IMG/VR virus record: IMGVR_UViG_3300030333_003061
Coordinates: 4,750-68,749 of that record
Source of the DNA: a virus
DNA length: 64,000 bases
Strand: one strand, 5' to 3'
Part shown: one piece after another, positions 47,037 through 55,928 of the stretch
Numbering within the stretch: position 1 is the stretch's first letter
How the letters are laid out: each line of letters begins with the position of its first letter
The notes under the pieces: model-generated
The model's database searches: none
What the model was told of the DNA's origin: nothing
Seen by the model: the letters and a program-made list of their open reading frames with translations, nothing else
Translations under genes and position numbers: made by a program

Positions 47037-49094
47037 ATGCCAGGCCAAATAAGAGTAATAGAATATCTTAATGAAGACCAGGTTCAAAAGATTTGGTATG
47101 AAAGAGTAGGTAAATTTTTAGGTTTTCCTGAATCTGGCGCAAATGCACTTTGGCCAAAAAATAGTGAAAGATATGGTGGTGATGGAACTACTATTTGGAG
47201 GCTCTTTTCGGGAGATGCTAGATTTCAAACTAAAACATGGTTAGGTTTTGGTGAAGGCTTACAATCAAATGAAGCAATACCCTTAATGACCAGAACAGTA
47301 GCAGACACTGGAGATAAAGTAGTTTTTCTTGCTGGAGTATATGGTATAAATGAGGCAATGAGAACATATTTAACAGCAGGAGGTAAAGAAGTTAGAAGAG
47401 GAAAACCATTAAAGGAATTAGTTTCTGCATATAAATTATTAAATCCTAATATAGAACCCGACCCTGTGCCGGAAGACCAAACAAGACTTGAAGATTTTGA
47501 TGAAGAAGTTTCATGGGCTAAAGATGAAATGGAAGGATTTAAGAAACCTATAACTGACGAAGGAGAAATAGTAATATCTGACCAAGAAAAAAGAATGGAA
47601 TTAATGGCATTACTTCAAGAATTAGAACCTGGAAATTTATTTGATGAAACTCAAGCAGATATATTAGGAAGGTATGGTAATAATTGGATAATGTTAAGAA
47701 TGTTTCCACCAAAAGACCAATATGCAAATATCCACTATAATAAATATATTTCTAATGGGTTTGTTAAGTTTGATGATTATGCAGATAAATTAATTAAGTT
47801 TTTAGATAGACAAATAACACTTGGAAATACCGGATTTACTAAAATCAATGAATATTTTAAAAGGATTGTAAAAGATGGCCCAAATTTAGGCGGCACAACA
47901 GGAGGAGCATTTTGGATGATTAGACCACCGAATAACAACAAACAGATATTAGAAATGTTTGGCGCATATGAACAATTACCACTACAAAAAACATTCTTTG
48001 GAACAATTAAGAAATCAGATGTTAATTGGCAAAATATATTAAAGGCTGAAATGGCTCCAGCAGACGGCTCTCCACCTGATGATGAAGATGAAAAAGAAGA
48101 TGAATATGATTACGCAAAGCCAGAAAAAGAAGAATTAGAAGATGGATTAAAGAGAATTAAACCATACGCAAGAGAAAGAGGAGATACCTTTATTATAGAC
48201 GGAAAAGAGGAAACAGAAGGTGAATGGAAAAATTCTCCATTAGGGCAACAAGAAGTAGTAACAATGAATTGGGAAGATTCCTGTTGTCAGAAATTAAAAG
48301 AAGATTTAATTAAACTGTATACTGTAGAATTAGACAATAGAAAGAAAGACATACATGAGGATAGAATTAGGCAAACTATATCAAACATGTCTTGTGCAGA
48401 ATTGAGCGAATACATGGAACCTCCAACTGTAGCACCAAATAATTTTACAAATTTAAGATTTTTCGGAATACTAGCAGGTGATTTAGACGGGGCTTTAAGG
48501 GAAGCATTTGATATACAAGGAATGGATGTTCATAGGTATTTATATGAGCAATATACTAAATGTTTAGAATATCATCTCTCTAGTGTAATTAAGCCTCCTT
48601 CTGAATCAACTGACCCAGTAAAAGAAAAGTTAGATGTTCCAACAGGAGATATAGTTGTAGAAAGAGATGTTCCTCCACATAGAGAATTTGAAGGATTTAG
48701 TTTTGATACTGGAACTTCAGATAAAGGTGAATTAACTGAAGACGAAAAGACTGAATATGAACGCATGAGAGAACAAGTCATTCACGGAAAACGAAAAGAC
48801 ACAAAAGACGATACATTCCAAGAAGAAGAAATGGCTCAACCAATGCAAGAAGAATGGTGGAGACAACAACAACAAGATAGATTGATGCCATCAAAAGATA
48901 AATTTTTAAATGTATGGAATATGACTGTAAAAGGAATGAGAAATATACCATCAACGGTAAATAATGTTAAGAATGCAATTGAATGGCGAGATGCCAATGT
49001 AAGAGATAGATTTGGTTTTAGTGAACAACAATGGGCATATCTTTATAATAATTTTGAGAAAATACATGAAAAATATATGGGGTCGGGTTACTAA
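47037..49094 (+). CDS. Large late protein with internal W-tag
   Basis: 685 residues. No N-terminal tag, but NWQNILKAEM at residues 330-339 (48024 region) splits it into a 328-residue first half and a second half that begins like a tagged late protein. The second half has acid-rich stretches (DEDEKEDEYDY) and MNWEDSCCQKL near 420. It may be a fusion of two virion proteins. No family. GTGATTATT before the ATG. Confidence 0.55.
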   Translation: MPGQIRVIEYLNEDQVQKIWYERVGKFLGFPESGANALWPKNSERYGGDGTTIWRLFSGDARFQTKTWLGFGEGLQSNEAIPLMTRTVADTGDKVVFLAGVYGINEAMRTYLTAGGKEVRRGKPLKELVSAYKLLNPNIEPDPVPEDQTRLEDFDEEVSWAKDEMEGFKKPITDEGEIVISDQEKRMELMALLQELEPGNLFDETQADILGRYGNNWIMLRMFPPKDQYANIHYNKYISNGFVKFDDYADKLIKFLDRQITLGNTGFTKINEYFKRIVKDGPNLGGTTGGAFWMIRPPNNNKQILEMFGAYEQLPLQKTFFGTIKKSDVNWQNILKAEMAPADGSPPDDEDEKEDEYDYAKPEKEELEDGLKRIKPYARERGDTFIIDGKEETEGEWKNSPLGQQEVVTMNWEDSCCQKLKEDLIKLYTVELDNRKKDIHEDRIRQTISNMSCAELSEYMEPPTVAPNNFTNLRFFGILAGDLDGALREAFDIQGMDVHRYLYEQYTKCLEYHLSSVIKPPSESTDPVKEKLDVPTGDIVVERDVPPHREFEGFSFDTGTSDKGELTEDEKTEYERMREQVIHGKRKDTKDDTFQEEEMAQPMQEEWWRQQQQDRLMPSKDKFLNVWNMTVKGMRNIPSTVNNVKNAIEWRDANVRDRFGFSEQQWAYLYNNFEKIHEKYMGSGY

Positions 49095-49669
49095 TGACAA
49101 TAGAATACCCAAATACAATTTTTGCTGAAGTAGAAATATATGAATTATGGAATAAACAACATGAGGAAGACCCTAAGAATTATATTAAATTTGAAATGAG
49201 AAAAGATAGAGTGCATTTATCATCACAATCTAGATTTCCTGGTATTTATTATGCGGCATTTAAGGATGGTAAAATCATTGCTTATTCTGGATGGAGAGAA
49301 GAACCGACTTTCTTTAGAATGAGTGGAACAAGGGTAGCAGAACACATGAAAAGAAAAGGTGTAGCGAAAACATTAATTGGAAAGAAAATAGAAGTAATTA
49401 ATTCATCAAAGAAACCATCAATGGTGATTTTTAATAATGTAGATATTGCAGAAGCATGGAAAGAATCATGGAAAAAATTAGGATGGGTTCCTCTTTCTGA
49501 ACAATCAACTAAAGATAAACTTAGAGAAGTAACAGGAGATGATGAAATATATTTAATGTATCAAGATAAAGAAGATTCTTCTTTTGCATATTTCCCTTCT
49601 GGCTTTAATAAATCATGGGCAATCTTAACTAACTTTGAGAATCATATACTAAGATATGAGGGATTATGA
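49094..49669 (+). CDS. GNAT-type acetyltransferase-like protein
   Basis: 191 residues. AEHMKRKGVAKTLIGKKIE near residue 95 is the acetyl-CoA-binding R-x-x-G-x-A loop and helix of GNAT folds; YYAAFKDGKIIAYSGWR near 54 is the preceding strand pair. Not tagged. A viral GNAT in a late virion block is uncommon; substrate unknown. Confidence 0.65.
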   Translation: MTIEYPNTIFAEVEIYELWNKQHEEDPKNYIKFEMRKDRVHLSSQSRFPGIYYAAFKDGKIIAYSGWREEPTFFRMSGTRVAEHMKRKGVAKTLIGKKIEVINSSKKPSMVIFNNVDIAEAWKESWKKLGWVPLSEQSTKDKLREVTGDDEIYLMYQDKEDSSFAYFPSGFNKSWAILTNFENHILRYEGL

Positions 49670-49800
49670 TGAATTGGTGGAATATAATTAAAGAAGGTGG
49701 AGCAGTAAGTTTTGGTGGTCATGGTGGTGGTAACCAAAGCGCATTATTCAACATAAGTTATGGAGAAAAGGAGGAAGAAGAAGATGCCGAAGAAAACTAA
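49669..49800 (+). CDS. 43-residue W-tagged acidic peptide
   Basis: MNWWNIIKE tag, Gly-rich middle (GGHGGGNQS) and acidic end EKEEEEDAEEN. ATG overlaps the GNAT stop. The last codons carry the ribosome site of the next gene. Confidence 0.5.
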   Translation: MNWWNIIKEGGAVSFGGHGGGNQSALFNISYGEKEEEEDAEEN

Positions 49801-50941
49801 ATCAACTAAGAAATCTAGAATTACAATAGAAAGAGATGGTAATGAAGTTGAACAAGTGTTTGACCAAGCCAAGTTTAAGAAATCATTTGATAAGTGGAAG
49901 GATGATTGTGCAGCATCAGGTGAAGACCTTAGAATGAAAACAAACACGAATTCATTATTGGATATGGTTGCTAATCATGGTAAAACACATAGACCTCAAA
50001 CAAAAGATAAAAATGCCATTGGTGCATCAGAAGTAGTTAAGAAATTATCTGAAATTCTAGATAACGAAGAAGGAATAGAAGAACCAGACCAAAAGTTCAT
50101 TGATGACGCAATTAAGCAATTAGAAGAAATAGAAAAGGAAAATAATCCTAGAAATATATTATTTACAATACCAATTGTTTCAAGAGTAAATAGAAAAACT
50201 TTAGAATATGATGAAGACACAGATGTTGTACAGATATATGGTCATTATAGAACTCCAGATTATGTTAAATTTAGAAACTTAAAAGCAAAACTGAGAGAAA
50301 ATGTAGACAAAGAAGATATGCCTCCTGCACCGACTAGTTGGTGGGATAAAGATAAAGATAAAGCAAAACCTCCTCTTTGGCAAGCATTGTTTGCTGATGG
50401 TGATGGTGATGTTGTTTCCAAAGGATTATTACCAGTATTACGAGAAGCAGCAGAAATGGTAGATGATGATAACATTAAATTACAACACTTAAGATTAAGA
50501 ATTAAAGATAGTGGTTCTGGTGCTACAGCAAAAGATTTATGGTCAATTCCTGAAGTTCAAAAATGGGTTAAACAACAAGTAGGAAAGGAAAATAATCCAG
50601 GTGTAGGTATAAATAAAACTTCAGGAAACTTTAGAGATTCTCATTATGCTGAAACTGCTATGCCTAGTGTTAAATTCCCTGTTAAGTCAATTAGAGAAAG
50701 TAATTTCATAAAAGACTTAGCAGGATTTGAAGATATAGTAGGTAATTTAATTACTTATTCTGTTATTATAACTAGAAGGCAGATGAGAAATCTTGCTATA
50801 TTAGCGGGTTGTAAGAAAAGACCAGGCAAAGATACAGTTTATATGCCTGGAGTAGCAGAAGAAGATAAAGTAGTAGAAGAAGATAAAGAGTCTGACACAA
50901 AATTGAAAATGGATTGGCGAACAGTATTAAAGGGGAATTAA
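49784..50941 (+). CDS. Late protein with C-terminal W-tag
   Basis: 386 residues. Lys-rich start, helical middle, and LKMDWRTVLKGN as the final residues, matching the tag at the opposite end. GGAGGAAGAAGAAG precedes the ATG at 49784. No family recognised. The C-terminal tag is notable, see findings. Confidence 0.55.
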   Translation: MPKKTKSTKKSRITIERDGNEVEQVFDQAKFKKSFDKWKDDCAASGEDLRMKTNTNSLLDMVANHGKTHRPQTKDKNAIGASEVVKKLSEILDNEEGIEEPDQKFIDDAIKQLEEIEKENNPRNILFTIPIVSRVNRKTLEYDEDTDVVQIYGHYRTPDYVKFRNLKAKLRENVDKEDMPPAPTSWWDKDKDKAKPPLWQALFADGDGDVVSKGLLPVLREAAEMVDDDNIKLQHLRLRIKDSGSGATAKDLWSIPEVQKWVKQQVGKENNPGVGINKTSGNFRDSHYAETAMPSVKFPVKSIRESNFIKDLAGFEDIVGNLITYSVIITRRQMRNLAILAGCKKRPGKDTVYMPGVAEEDKVVEEDKESDTKLKMDWRTVLKGN

Positions 50942-50942
50942 T

Positions 50943-51173
50943 ATGACTTGGATGAAAATAATAAAACAGGAACAATTAATTCAACAAACATATAAACAAT
51001 TTAAGGAACAAAATGCACATCTTTGGGCAGAAGCATCACAATTAGCAGGACAAGGAGAAATTGCAACATTAGACTCTATAGTTTTAAGCGCAATTAAAGA
51101 AAATCTAAACAAACCAAATATGATGGAGATTGTTAAGATAACAGCAGAAAACTATATATTAAAGGATTGGTAA
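50943..51173 (+). CDS. W-tagged helical protein
   Basis: 76 residues. MTWMKIIKQEQL tag, then helix-rich (LWAEASQLAGQGEI, IVLSAIKENLN). No family. Starts 1 base after the previous stop. Confidence 0.5.
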   Translation: MTWMKIIKQEQLIQQTYKQFKEQNAHLWAEASQLAGQGEIATLDSIVLSAIKENLNKPNMMEIVKITAENYILKDW

Positions 51174-51175
51174 AT

Positions 51176-51832
51176 ATGGTGAAGAGAAAGAGATGTAAAT
51201 TCTGTAATCACGAAGACCGTGATGATTTAGAAGCACAGTTAGAAACATTGGCTATTGCAGCAGATGATTTAGATAAACAGATGAATTGGCCTAGTGGAAC
51301 TTCTGCTAGGCATCAGAGGAATCACATGGGAGATTATGTGGATGCGTCTAATCCTAGATGTAATCTATGCACCCATGAATTAAGACCGATGTTAGAAGAA
51401 AAATTGAGTGAAGGAGATATTACTCCTAATGCAGTAGCATTGATGGTAGAATGTAGCGAAGAACAAGTAAAGCGACATATGACGAAGCATCTCCAACCAC
51501 TCGTTCAAAAATCGGCAGCAAACATTATAGCGAGGAAAGAAGTAGACGAAATCGAGTCACTATCCCGAAACATAACTAGGCTTGAACAAAAAATTGATGT
51601 ATTATTCGACCAAGAAGAAATGCACCCTAAGTATGTTGATAGTTTGACTAAACTTGCAAAGGAGATAAGAGAAAGCCTAAGATATCTTATGGAGTTCAAA
51701 GGAAAACTCGTTCATAAAAGGCAAGACACAGTTATTGTAGCGCAAATGCAAATAGTTCAAGAGGTATTAGCACAGAATCACCCTCAAGTTTGGTTAGATG
51801 TTAAAAGTAAAATGGAGGAGAAGTTACAATGA
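51176..51832 (+). CDS. Candidate small terminase subunit (duplicated zinc-HTH, coiled coil)
   Basis: 218 residues. Two copies of C-x-x-C ... R-x-x-x-E/L ... R-H-x-x-x-H (CKFCNHEDRDDLEAQL with ARHQRNHM; CNLCTHELRPMLEEKL with VKRHMTKHL), then a long coiled coil (NITRLEQKIDVLF, KEIRESLRYLMEF). Phage small terminases often show such a DNA-binding-plus-oligomer layout. The large subunit is 8.5 kb downstream, so adjacency does not support it. Confidence 0.45.
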   Translation: MVKRKRCKFCNHEDRDDLEAQLETLAIAADDLDKQMNWPSGTSARHQRNHMGDYVDASNPRCNLCTHELRPMLEEKLSEGDITPNAVALMVECSEEQVKRHMTKHLQPLVQKSAANIIARKEVDEIESLSRNITRLEQKIDVLFDQEEMHPKYVDSLTKLAKEIRESLRYLMEFKGKLVHKRQDTVIVAQMQIVQEVLAQNHPQVWLDVKSKMEEKLQ

Positions 51833-52155
51833 GTTGGGAAAATATTATGAAAATAAGAGTTAATTGGGATAAAGATAAGGCTTGGCCTAGTCCTGATACT
51901 TGGTATGAGGATATGGATACGGTAATATACATAGGAATGGTATTTGAAGATTTATTTGGGCTTGGAACTGGTGGTGAATCCGTTTGGTATTATATTACTA
52001 AACCTTACAAATATACACCTGAATACACAGTGTTGCGAGAGGCTGCTTTAAAATTAAATTTAGATGCAGAAGGACTTGATAATTGGATGGATAAAAATAA
52101 TGTTCATTACATTGATGAACTAGAACAGAGAATAAAAGAAGGTGATTTACAATGA
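51829..52155 (+). CDS. W-tagged protein
   Basis: 108 residues. MSWENIMKI tag; aromatic middle (VWYYITKPYKY). ATG overlaps the previous TGA. Not recognised. Confidence 0.5.
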   Translation: MSWENIMKIRVNWDKDKAWPSPDTWYEDMDTVIYIGMVFEDLFGLGTGGESVWYYITKPYKYTPEYTVLREAALKLNLDAEGLDNWMDKNNVHYIDELEQRIKEGDLQ

Positions 52156-52226
52156 GGCCAACAACCTGCTCAATGTTTCTTACTTGTTTAAGAGAAATCT
52201 TTGAAGGCATGGAGGAATTAGAATGA
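52152..52226 (+). CDS. 24-residue peptide
   Basis: MRPTTCSMFLTCLREIFEGMEE, two Cys. ATG overlaps the previous TGA; last codons give the GGAGG ribosome site of the next gene. Probably a coupling leader. Confidence 0.35.
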   Translation: MRPTTCSMFLTCLREIFEGMEELE

Positions 52227-52384
52227 GTTGGGAATTAACATTAAAAGCATTGCGTTGCCCTTCTTGTGGTCAAAAGACTTTAGAAACTGTTAAACATGAT
52301 AGATTTGAAAGACAGGGATTAAGAAGAAAAGATAGGGGAATTATGGAATGCACAAAATGTGGCCATAGAGAAGTATTTAGGTGA
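52223..52384 (+). CDS. W-tagged zinc ribbon
   Basis: 53 residues. MSWELTLKA tag followed directly by CPSCGQK ... CTKCGHREVFR, a complete C-terminal-domain-like zinc ribbon (TFIIS-type), the smallest tag-plus-domain combination in the window. Confidence 0.6.
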   Translation: MSWELTLKALRCPSCGQKTLETVKHDRFERQGLRRKDRGIMECTKCGHREVFR

Positions 52385-52389
52385 GAACA

Positions 52390-52773
52390 ATGGATAAAAT
52401 ATGGGAAGAGACTATTAAGAAAGATTGCGGTTGTAGCAACTGCGAATGTGGAAATATGAAAAAGGCTATATTAAAGCCAAGACCACCAAGAATAAAAACT
52501 GCACCTAAAACTAATCCAACGGTTGCTCAACCAACTGATAACAACCCTGATGATGACGATGATTATGAATCATTACCTGAGAGATGTATGTGTAATTGGC
52601 CTAAATGTAAAAGAAAGGCAAGGTGGGGTTGTAGATGGTGTTCTGCTAGAATGTGTAATTATCATCATGCTCAAGTAACAGATAGAAAGGTAGGAATACC
52701 GGGAACAAGTGCTTCAGAAATACATAACTTTGGAACAGGCACTTGTGTAGGAGAAGAATGGGTGTGGGATTAA
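52390..52773 (+). CDS. Tag-like start, B-box-like zinc protein
   Basis: 127 residues. MDKIWEETIKKD is a variant tag; CGCSNCECG follows; then CNWPKCKRKARWGCRWCSARMC, matching the zinc module at 43221. Start at ATG 52390, three codons after a GTG. Paralogue of the 43221 protein. Confidence 0.55.
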   Translation: MDKIWEETIKKDCGCSNCECGNMKKAILKPRPPRIKTAPKTNPTVAQPTDNNPDDDDDYESLPERCMCNWPKCKRKARWGCRWCSARMCNYHHAQVTDRKVGIPGTSASEIHNFGTGTCVGEEWVWD

Positions 52774-52913
52774 TGTCTTGGAAAAAGATATTAAAAGAAG
52801 ATGAAGGATTAGGAGATACAGTATCTAGGATTACTAAAAGACTTGGAATAAAAGAATGTAAACCTTGTGCTGCTAGAAAGAAAAAATTAAACAGGATGGT
52901 GAAATATAAATGA
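52773..52913 (+). CDS. W-tagged small basic protein
   Basis: 46 residues. MSWKKILKEDEG tag; CKPCAARKKKLNRM near the end, two Cys. ATG overlaps the previous TAA and its TGA overlaps the next ATG. Confidence 0.5.
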   Translation: MSWKKILKEDEGLGDTVSRITKRLGIKECKPCAARKKKLNRMVKYK

Positions 52914-53920
52914 CACATTGGTTTTCTGTATTAAAGATGCCTTGGGATGCTAGAAGAAGAGGTTGGAAGAAAGCCACTTATTGGGAGGCTAATCCAGAAG
53001 CAATCAAATATTGGGTAATGGATAATTCTGTTGGTGCATCTGCTATTCTTCCACAACAAGGATATGAAGGAATGGAACTATTTAGCAATAAATTAGTTAA
53101 TCCTACATTTGACCCACCACATGACCTTCCAACAAATAGATGGAATCCTCGTCAATATTTAGAAGACGGTAGAGTAGGCATCTTCGCAGTATTTAATTGG
53201 AGAAGTGAACAATTAGTTCAAAAATGGGAAGTAATGCAGTTAAGTTCTGATGACCCAGATGCTGGCGCAGAAATGCATGGAGCATTTACAGGAGCAATTA
53301 CTCTTGAATTACAACCAGACCATATCGGATTAATGGTAACTCAAGTTGCCCCTTACAATAAAGAGGCCCAAAAAGTAGAATGGAAAGATGCTAAGATGGA
53401 AGTGGATATATTCTATCCTAGAGATTCTACTTGGTTTGGTGAAGGAAGGGCAAGAGATGCACAAAGATATGGTGGAGAAAGAGCAAGAACCGGAGGATTA
53501 GAAACATTAACAAATGCGGAAGGTGCAATACTTTGGATATATACAAACATTAAAAATTTAAAAGAGAAAAGAAGTGCATTGGCTGATTTTAATTTAGGTA
53601 GCACTGATAAAACAGAAAATAAAAGATTAGAAGGTTTGTTTCAAAGAGGATTCTTTAGGTCATCTGGCCGAGACCAATATGAAGGCGGAGAAGAAAAGAG
53701 AGCATTACCTATTATATCAGATAAAGGTAAGGCACATGCTCCTGAAATGACTAGAGACCAATTCTTTAGTAAATTTAGAACTGAAGTAATGAATAACCCT
53801 AATGAATTATTAGTCTTAAAAGACCACGGAGAATGGGTTGACCCTGAAATAGGTTTTGATGTTGCAGTAGAACAAGAAGATAGAAGACCAGATTATATGA
53901 GAAGAATGGAAGATGACTGA
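52910..53920 (+). CDS. W-tagged large late protein
   Basis: 336 residues. MTHWFSVLKMPWD tag (one extra residue). Mixed alpha/beta: VGIFAVFNWRSEQL, AITLELQPDHIGLMVTQV. No family recognised. Likely a virion protein. Confidence 0.55.
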   Translation: MTHWFSVLKMPWDARRRGWKKATYWEANPEAIKYWVMDNSVGASAILPQQGYEGMELFSNKLVNPTFDPPHDLPTNRWNPRQYLEDGRVGIFAVFNWRSEQLVQKWEVMQLSSDDPDAGAEMHGAFTGAITLELQPDHIGLMVTQVAPYNKEAQKVEWKDAKMEVDIFYPRDSTWFGEGRARDAQRYGGERARTGGLETLTNAEGAILWIYTNIKNLKEKRSALADFNLGSTDKTENKRLEGLFQRGFFRSSGRDQYEGGEEKRALPIISDKGKAHAPEMTRDQFFSKFRTEVMNNPNELLVLKDHGEWVDPEIGFDVAVEQEDRRPDYMRRMEDD

Positions 53921-53921
53921 A

Positions 53922-55928
53922 ATGACTTGGTTAGAACTTCTTAAGGCAATTCCTGCACCAGCAGAAATAGAAGGAAATTTAATGTCTGAAGAAGGTCTAA
54001 ATAGAATTGCGTTAGAATTTGAAAGAGCATTAGAATCAGGAGAAACTAGAAATCTTAGAACATCAAGAAAAAAGATAGAACAGTTTGCTGCTGGCGAAAC
54101 AGGGGGTATATCTGGAGATATAGCAGAAGAAATTATTGAACGCGCTAAGAGAGCCAAAGAAACATTAGATGAATTGTTTAAAGATAGAGACGCACAAGGA
54201 AAAGAACTTGGCCCTAGAACTACACCAAAAATTACTGATGAGTTATTAACTGAAGCCATATCTGAATATAATGATGGTAACAAAGAAAAATTAATTAATT
54301 GGCTTGGAGAGAATAAGGAAAATAGACACACTAAATCAAGACAAAGGATTCTTAGAAATAATAGAGAAGCAATTAGAAATTTACCAACAGATGACGATGA
54401 TTTATTTTATGTAACATTTAAACAAGGAACAAAATATGTAACACAACCTACTCCTAGTGATGAACCTTTTTCTATAGATGATGCAAAACAGGCTTTCTCT
54501 GAAATAGAAGGAATAGAAATTGAAGAAGACAAGTCAATCATTCCACCAGAAAGAATGAATAAATCTGAGTATACTAAATTTGAAAATGTAATAGAACAAT
54601 TAAAAGCAGATAAGAAATCTGTATATAAATTAAAAGGTAAAAGAATCCCTTCTACCTTATGGAGTGTAGTAGGAGATGAATTAAGTTCTGATGAAATCAG
54701 ACAAAAAGAAAGATTTGAAGAAGATGGTGTAGTAGCATACAGAGGTAATGTAACTACTTCTCAACAAGTATTAGATTATTTTGAATTATTAACTAAAAAG
54801 GGTTGGGGTAATAAAACTATATTTATGCCAGATAGTATTCTTAGTCAGAAAAAAGATTCACAAGCAATGAATTCAATAATAGGAGGAGGGCAAACTGGAG
54901 GATGGGGTGCTCAAAAAACTATATCAACAAATTTAAAAACAATATTACAAAATCCTACTTTTGATACACAAAAAATGTTAGAAACAAAAGAAACAGAACG
55001 ATTAATGATTCCTCAACAATTAAGAAAATTAATTGCTGGAAATGAAATGGATGAGGAAACTAAAGAATTAATTGGAAGAGCACAAATAACTTCAGATGAA
55101 CTTAATAATCTAAGAACGGCAGCACAAAAAACTGGCCCGTCTAAATATATTGATTGGCCCAAATTCCAAAAAGTAATACAATCAAGAAAAAATGCAACAT
55201 TAAAAGATTCCTTTGATAAATTACAAGGAGCAATGGGCGGAGTAATGGAAAATTTATTTAATGAAGAAGAAGTTAAATTCTTTGAAGGACTTAAAGGTAA
55301 AACAGAAGATGAAGTAGAAGAAGAAATTTCTGAATTTTATGGTGTTGATGAAGATACTGTATTAGACAGTGAAGTTACCATTCCAACTAGAAGAATAGTA
55401 AGAGCAGAGAATATATTTGTTCCCACATCAGCATCACACTATAAATTAGATACTTCACATGCTCATAGAGATAGAGATACATTTACTAGAGTATTTAGAA
55501 CATTTAGAAATAATAAGTATTCAATTGATGTAGAAGGGGAACCGATAGAATCAGCAGATGAACAAACAAATGTTAAAAGTTTAGCAGGGACTGGAGTTCT
55601 TGATTTAATTATGGATATAGATTTTTATTATCACAGGAAGTTAATAGAAGAATGGAATAATGTATTAGATGAAGAAGACAATACAAGACGAGATGAATTA
55701 ATAATAGAATTATTACCTAAATTAAAAGAAGAATATCCAAAAATAATTGAGGCTTTAGTTACAGCAACAAATGATAAAATGAATCACATTATACAGAATA
55801 GAGAAGATTATATAAAAGCAATGCGATTTAAGGTAAAAGGAAAAAGGAAAAAGCAAACATATGAAATCTTAAATAAATTATCGGAAAAGAATTTAATAGT
55901 TAAAATAGGAAGTGATGGAAATGAGTAG
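53922..55928 (+). CDS. W-tagged large late protein
   Basis: 668 residues. MTWLELLKAI tag at 53922 (a Met three codons earlier is in frame). Helical and charged throughout; GVVAYRGNVTTSQQVLDYF near 250 is the only beta-like stretch. No family recognised. Size and position suggest a tail or internal virion protein. Confidence 0.55.
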   Translation: MTWLELLKAIPAPAEIEGNLMSEEGLNRIALEFERALESGETRNLRTSRKKIEQFAAGETGGISGDIAEEIIERAKRAKETLDELFKDRDAQGKELGPRTTPKITDELLTEAISEYNDGNKEKLINWLGENKENRHTKSRQRILRNNREAIRNLPTDDDDLFYVTFKQGTKYVTQPTPSDEPFSIDDAKQAFSEIEGIEIEEDKSIIPPERMNKSEYTKFENVIEQLKADKKSVYKLKGKRIPSTLWSVVGDELSSDEIRQKERFEEDGVVAYRGNVTTSQQVLDYFELLTKKGWGNKTIFMPDSILSQKKDSQAMNSIIGGGQTGGWGAQKTISTNLKTILQNPTFDTQKMLETKETERLMIPQQLRKLIAGNEMDEETKELIGRAQITSDELNNLRTAAQKTGPSKYIDWPKFQKVIQSRKNATLKDSFDKLQGAMGGVMENLFNEEEVKFFEGLKGKTEDEVEEEISEFYGVDEDTVLDSEVTIPTRRIVRAENIFVPTSASHYKLDTSHAHRDRDTFTRVFRTFRNNKYSIDVEGEPIESADEQTNVKSLAGTGVLDLIMDIDFYYHRKLIEEWNNVLDEEDNTRRDELIIELLPKLKEEYPKIIEALVTATNDKMNHIIQNREDYIKAMRFKVKGKRKKQTYEILNKLSEKNLIVKIGSDGNE

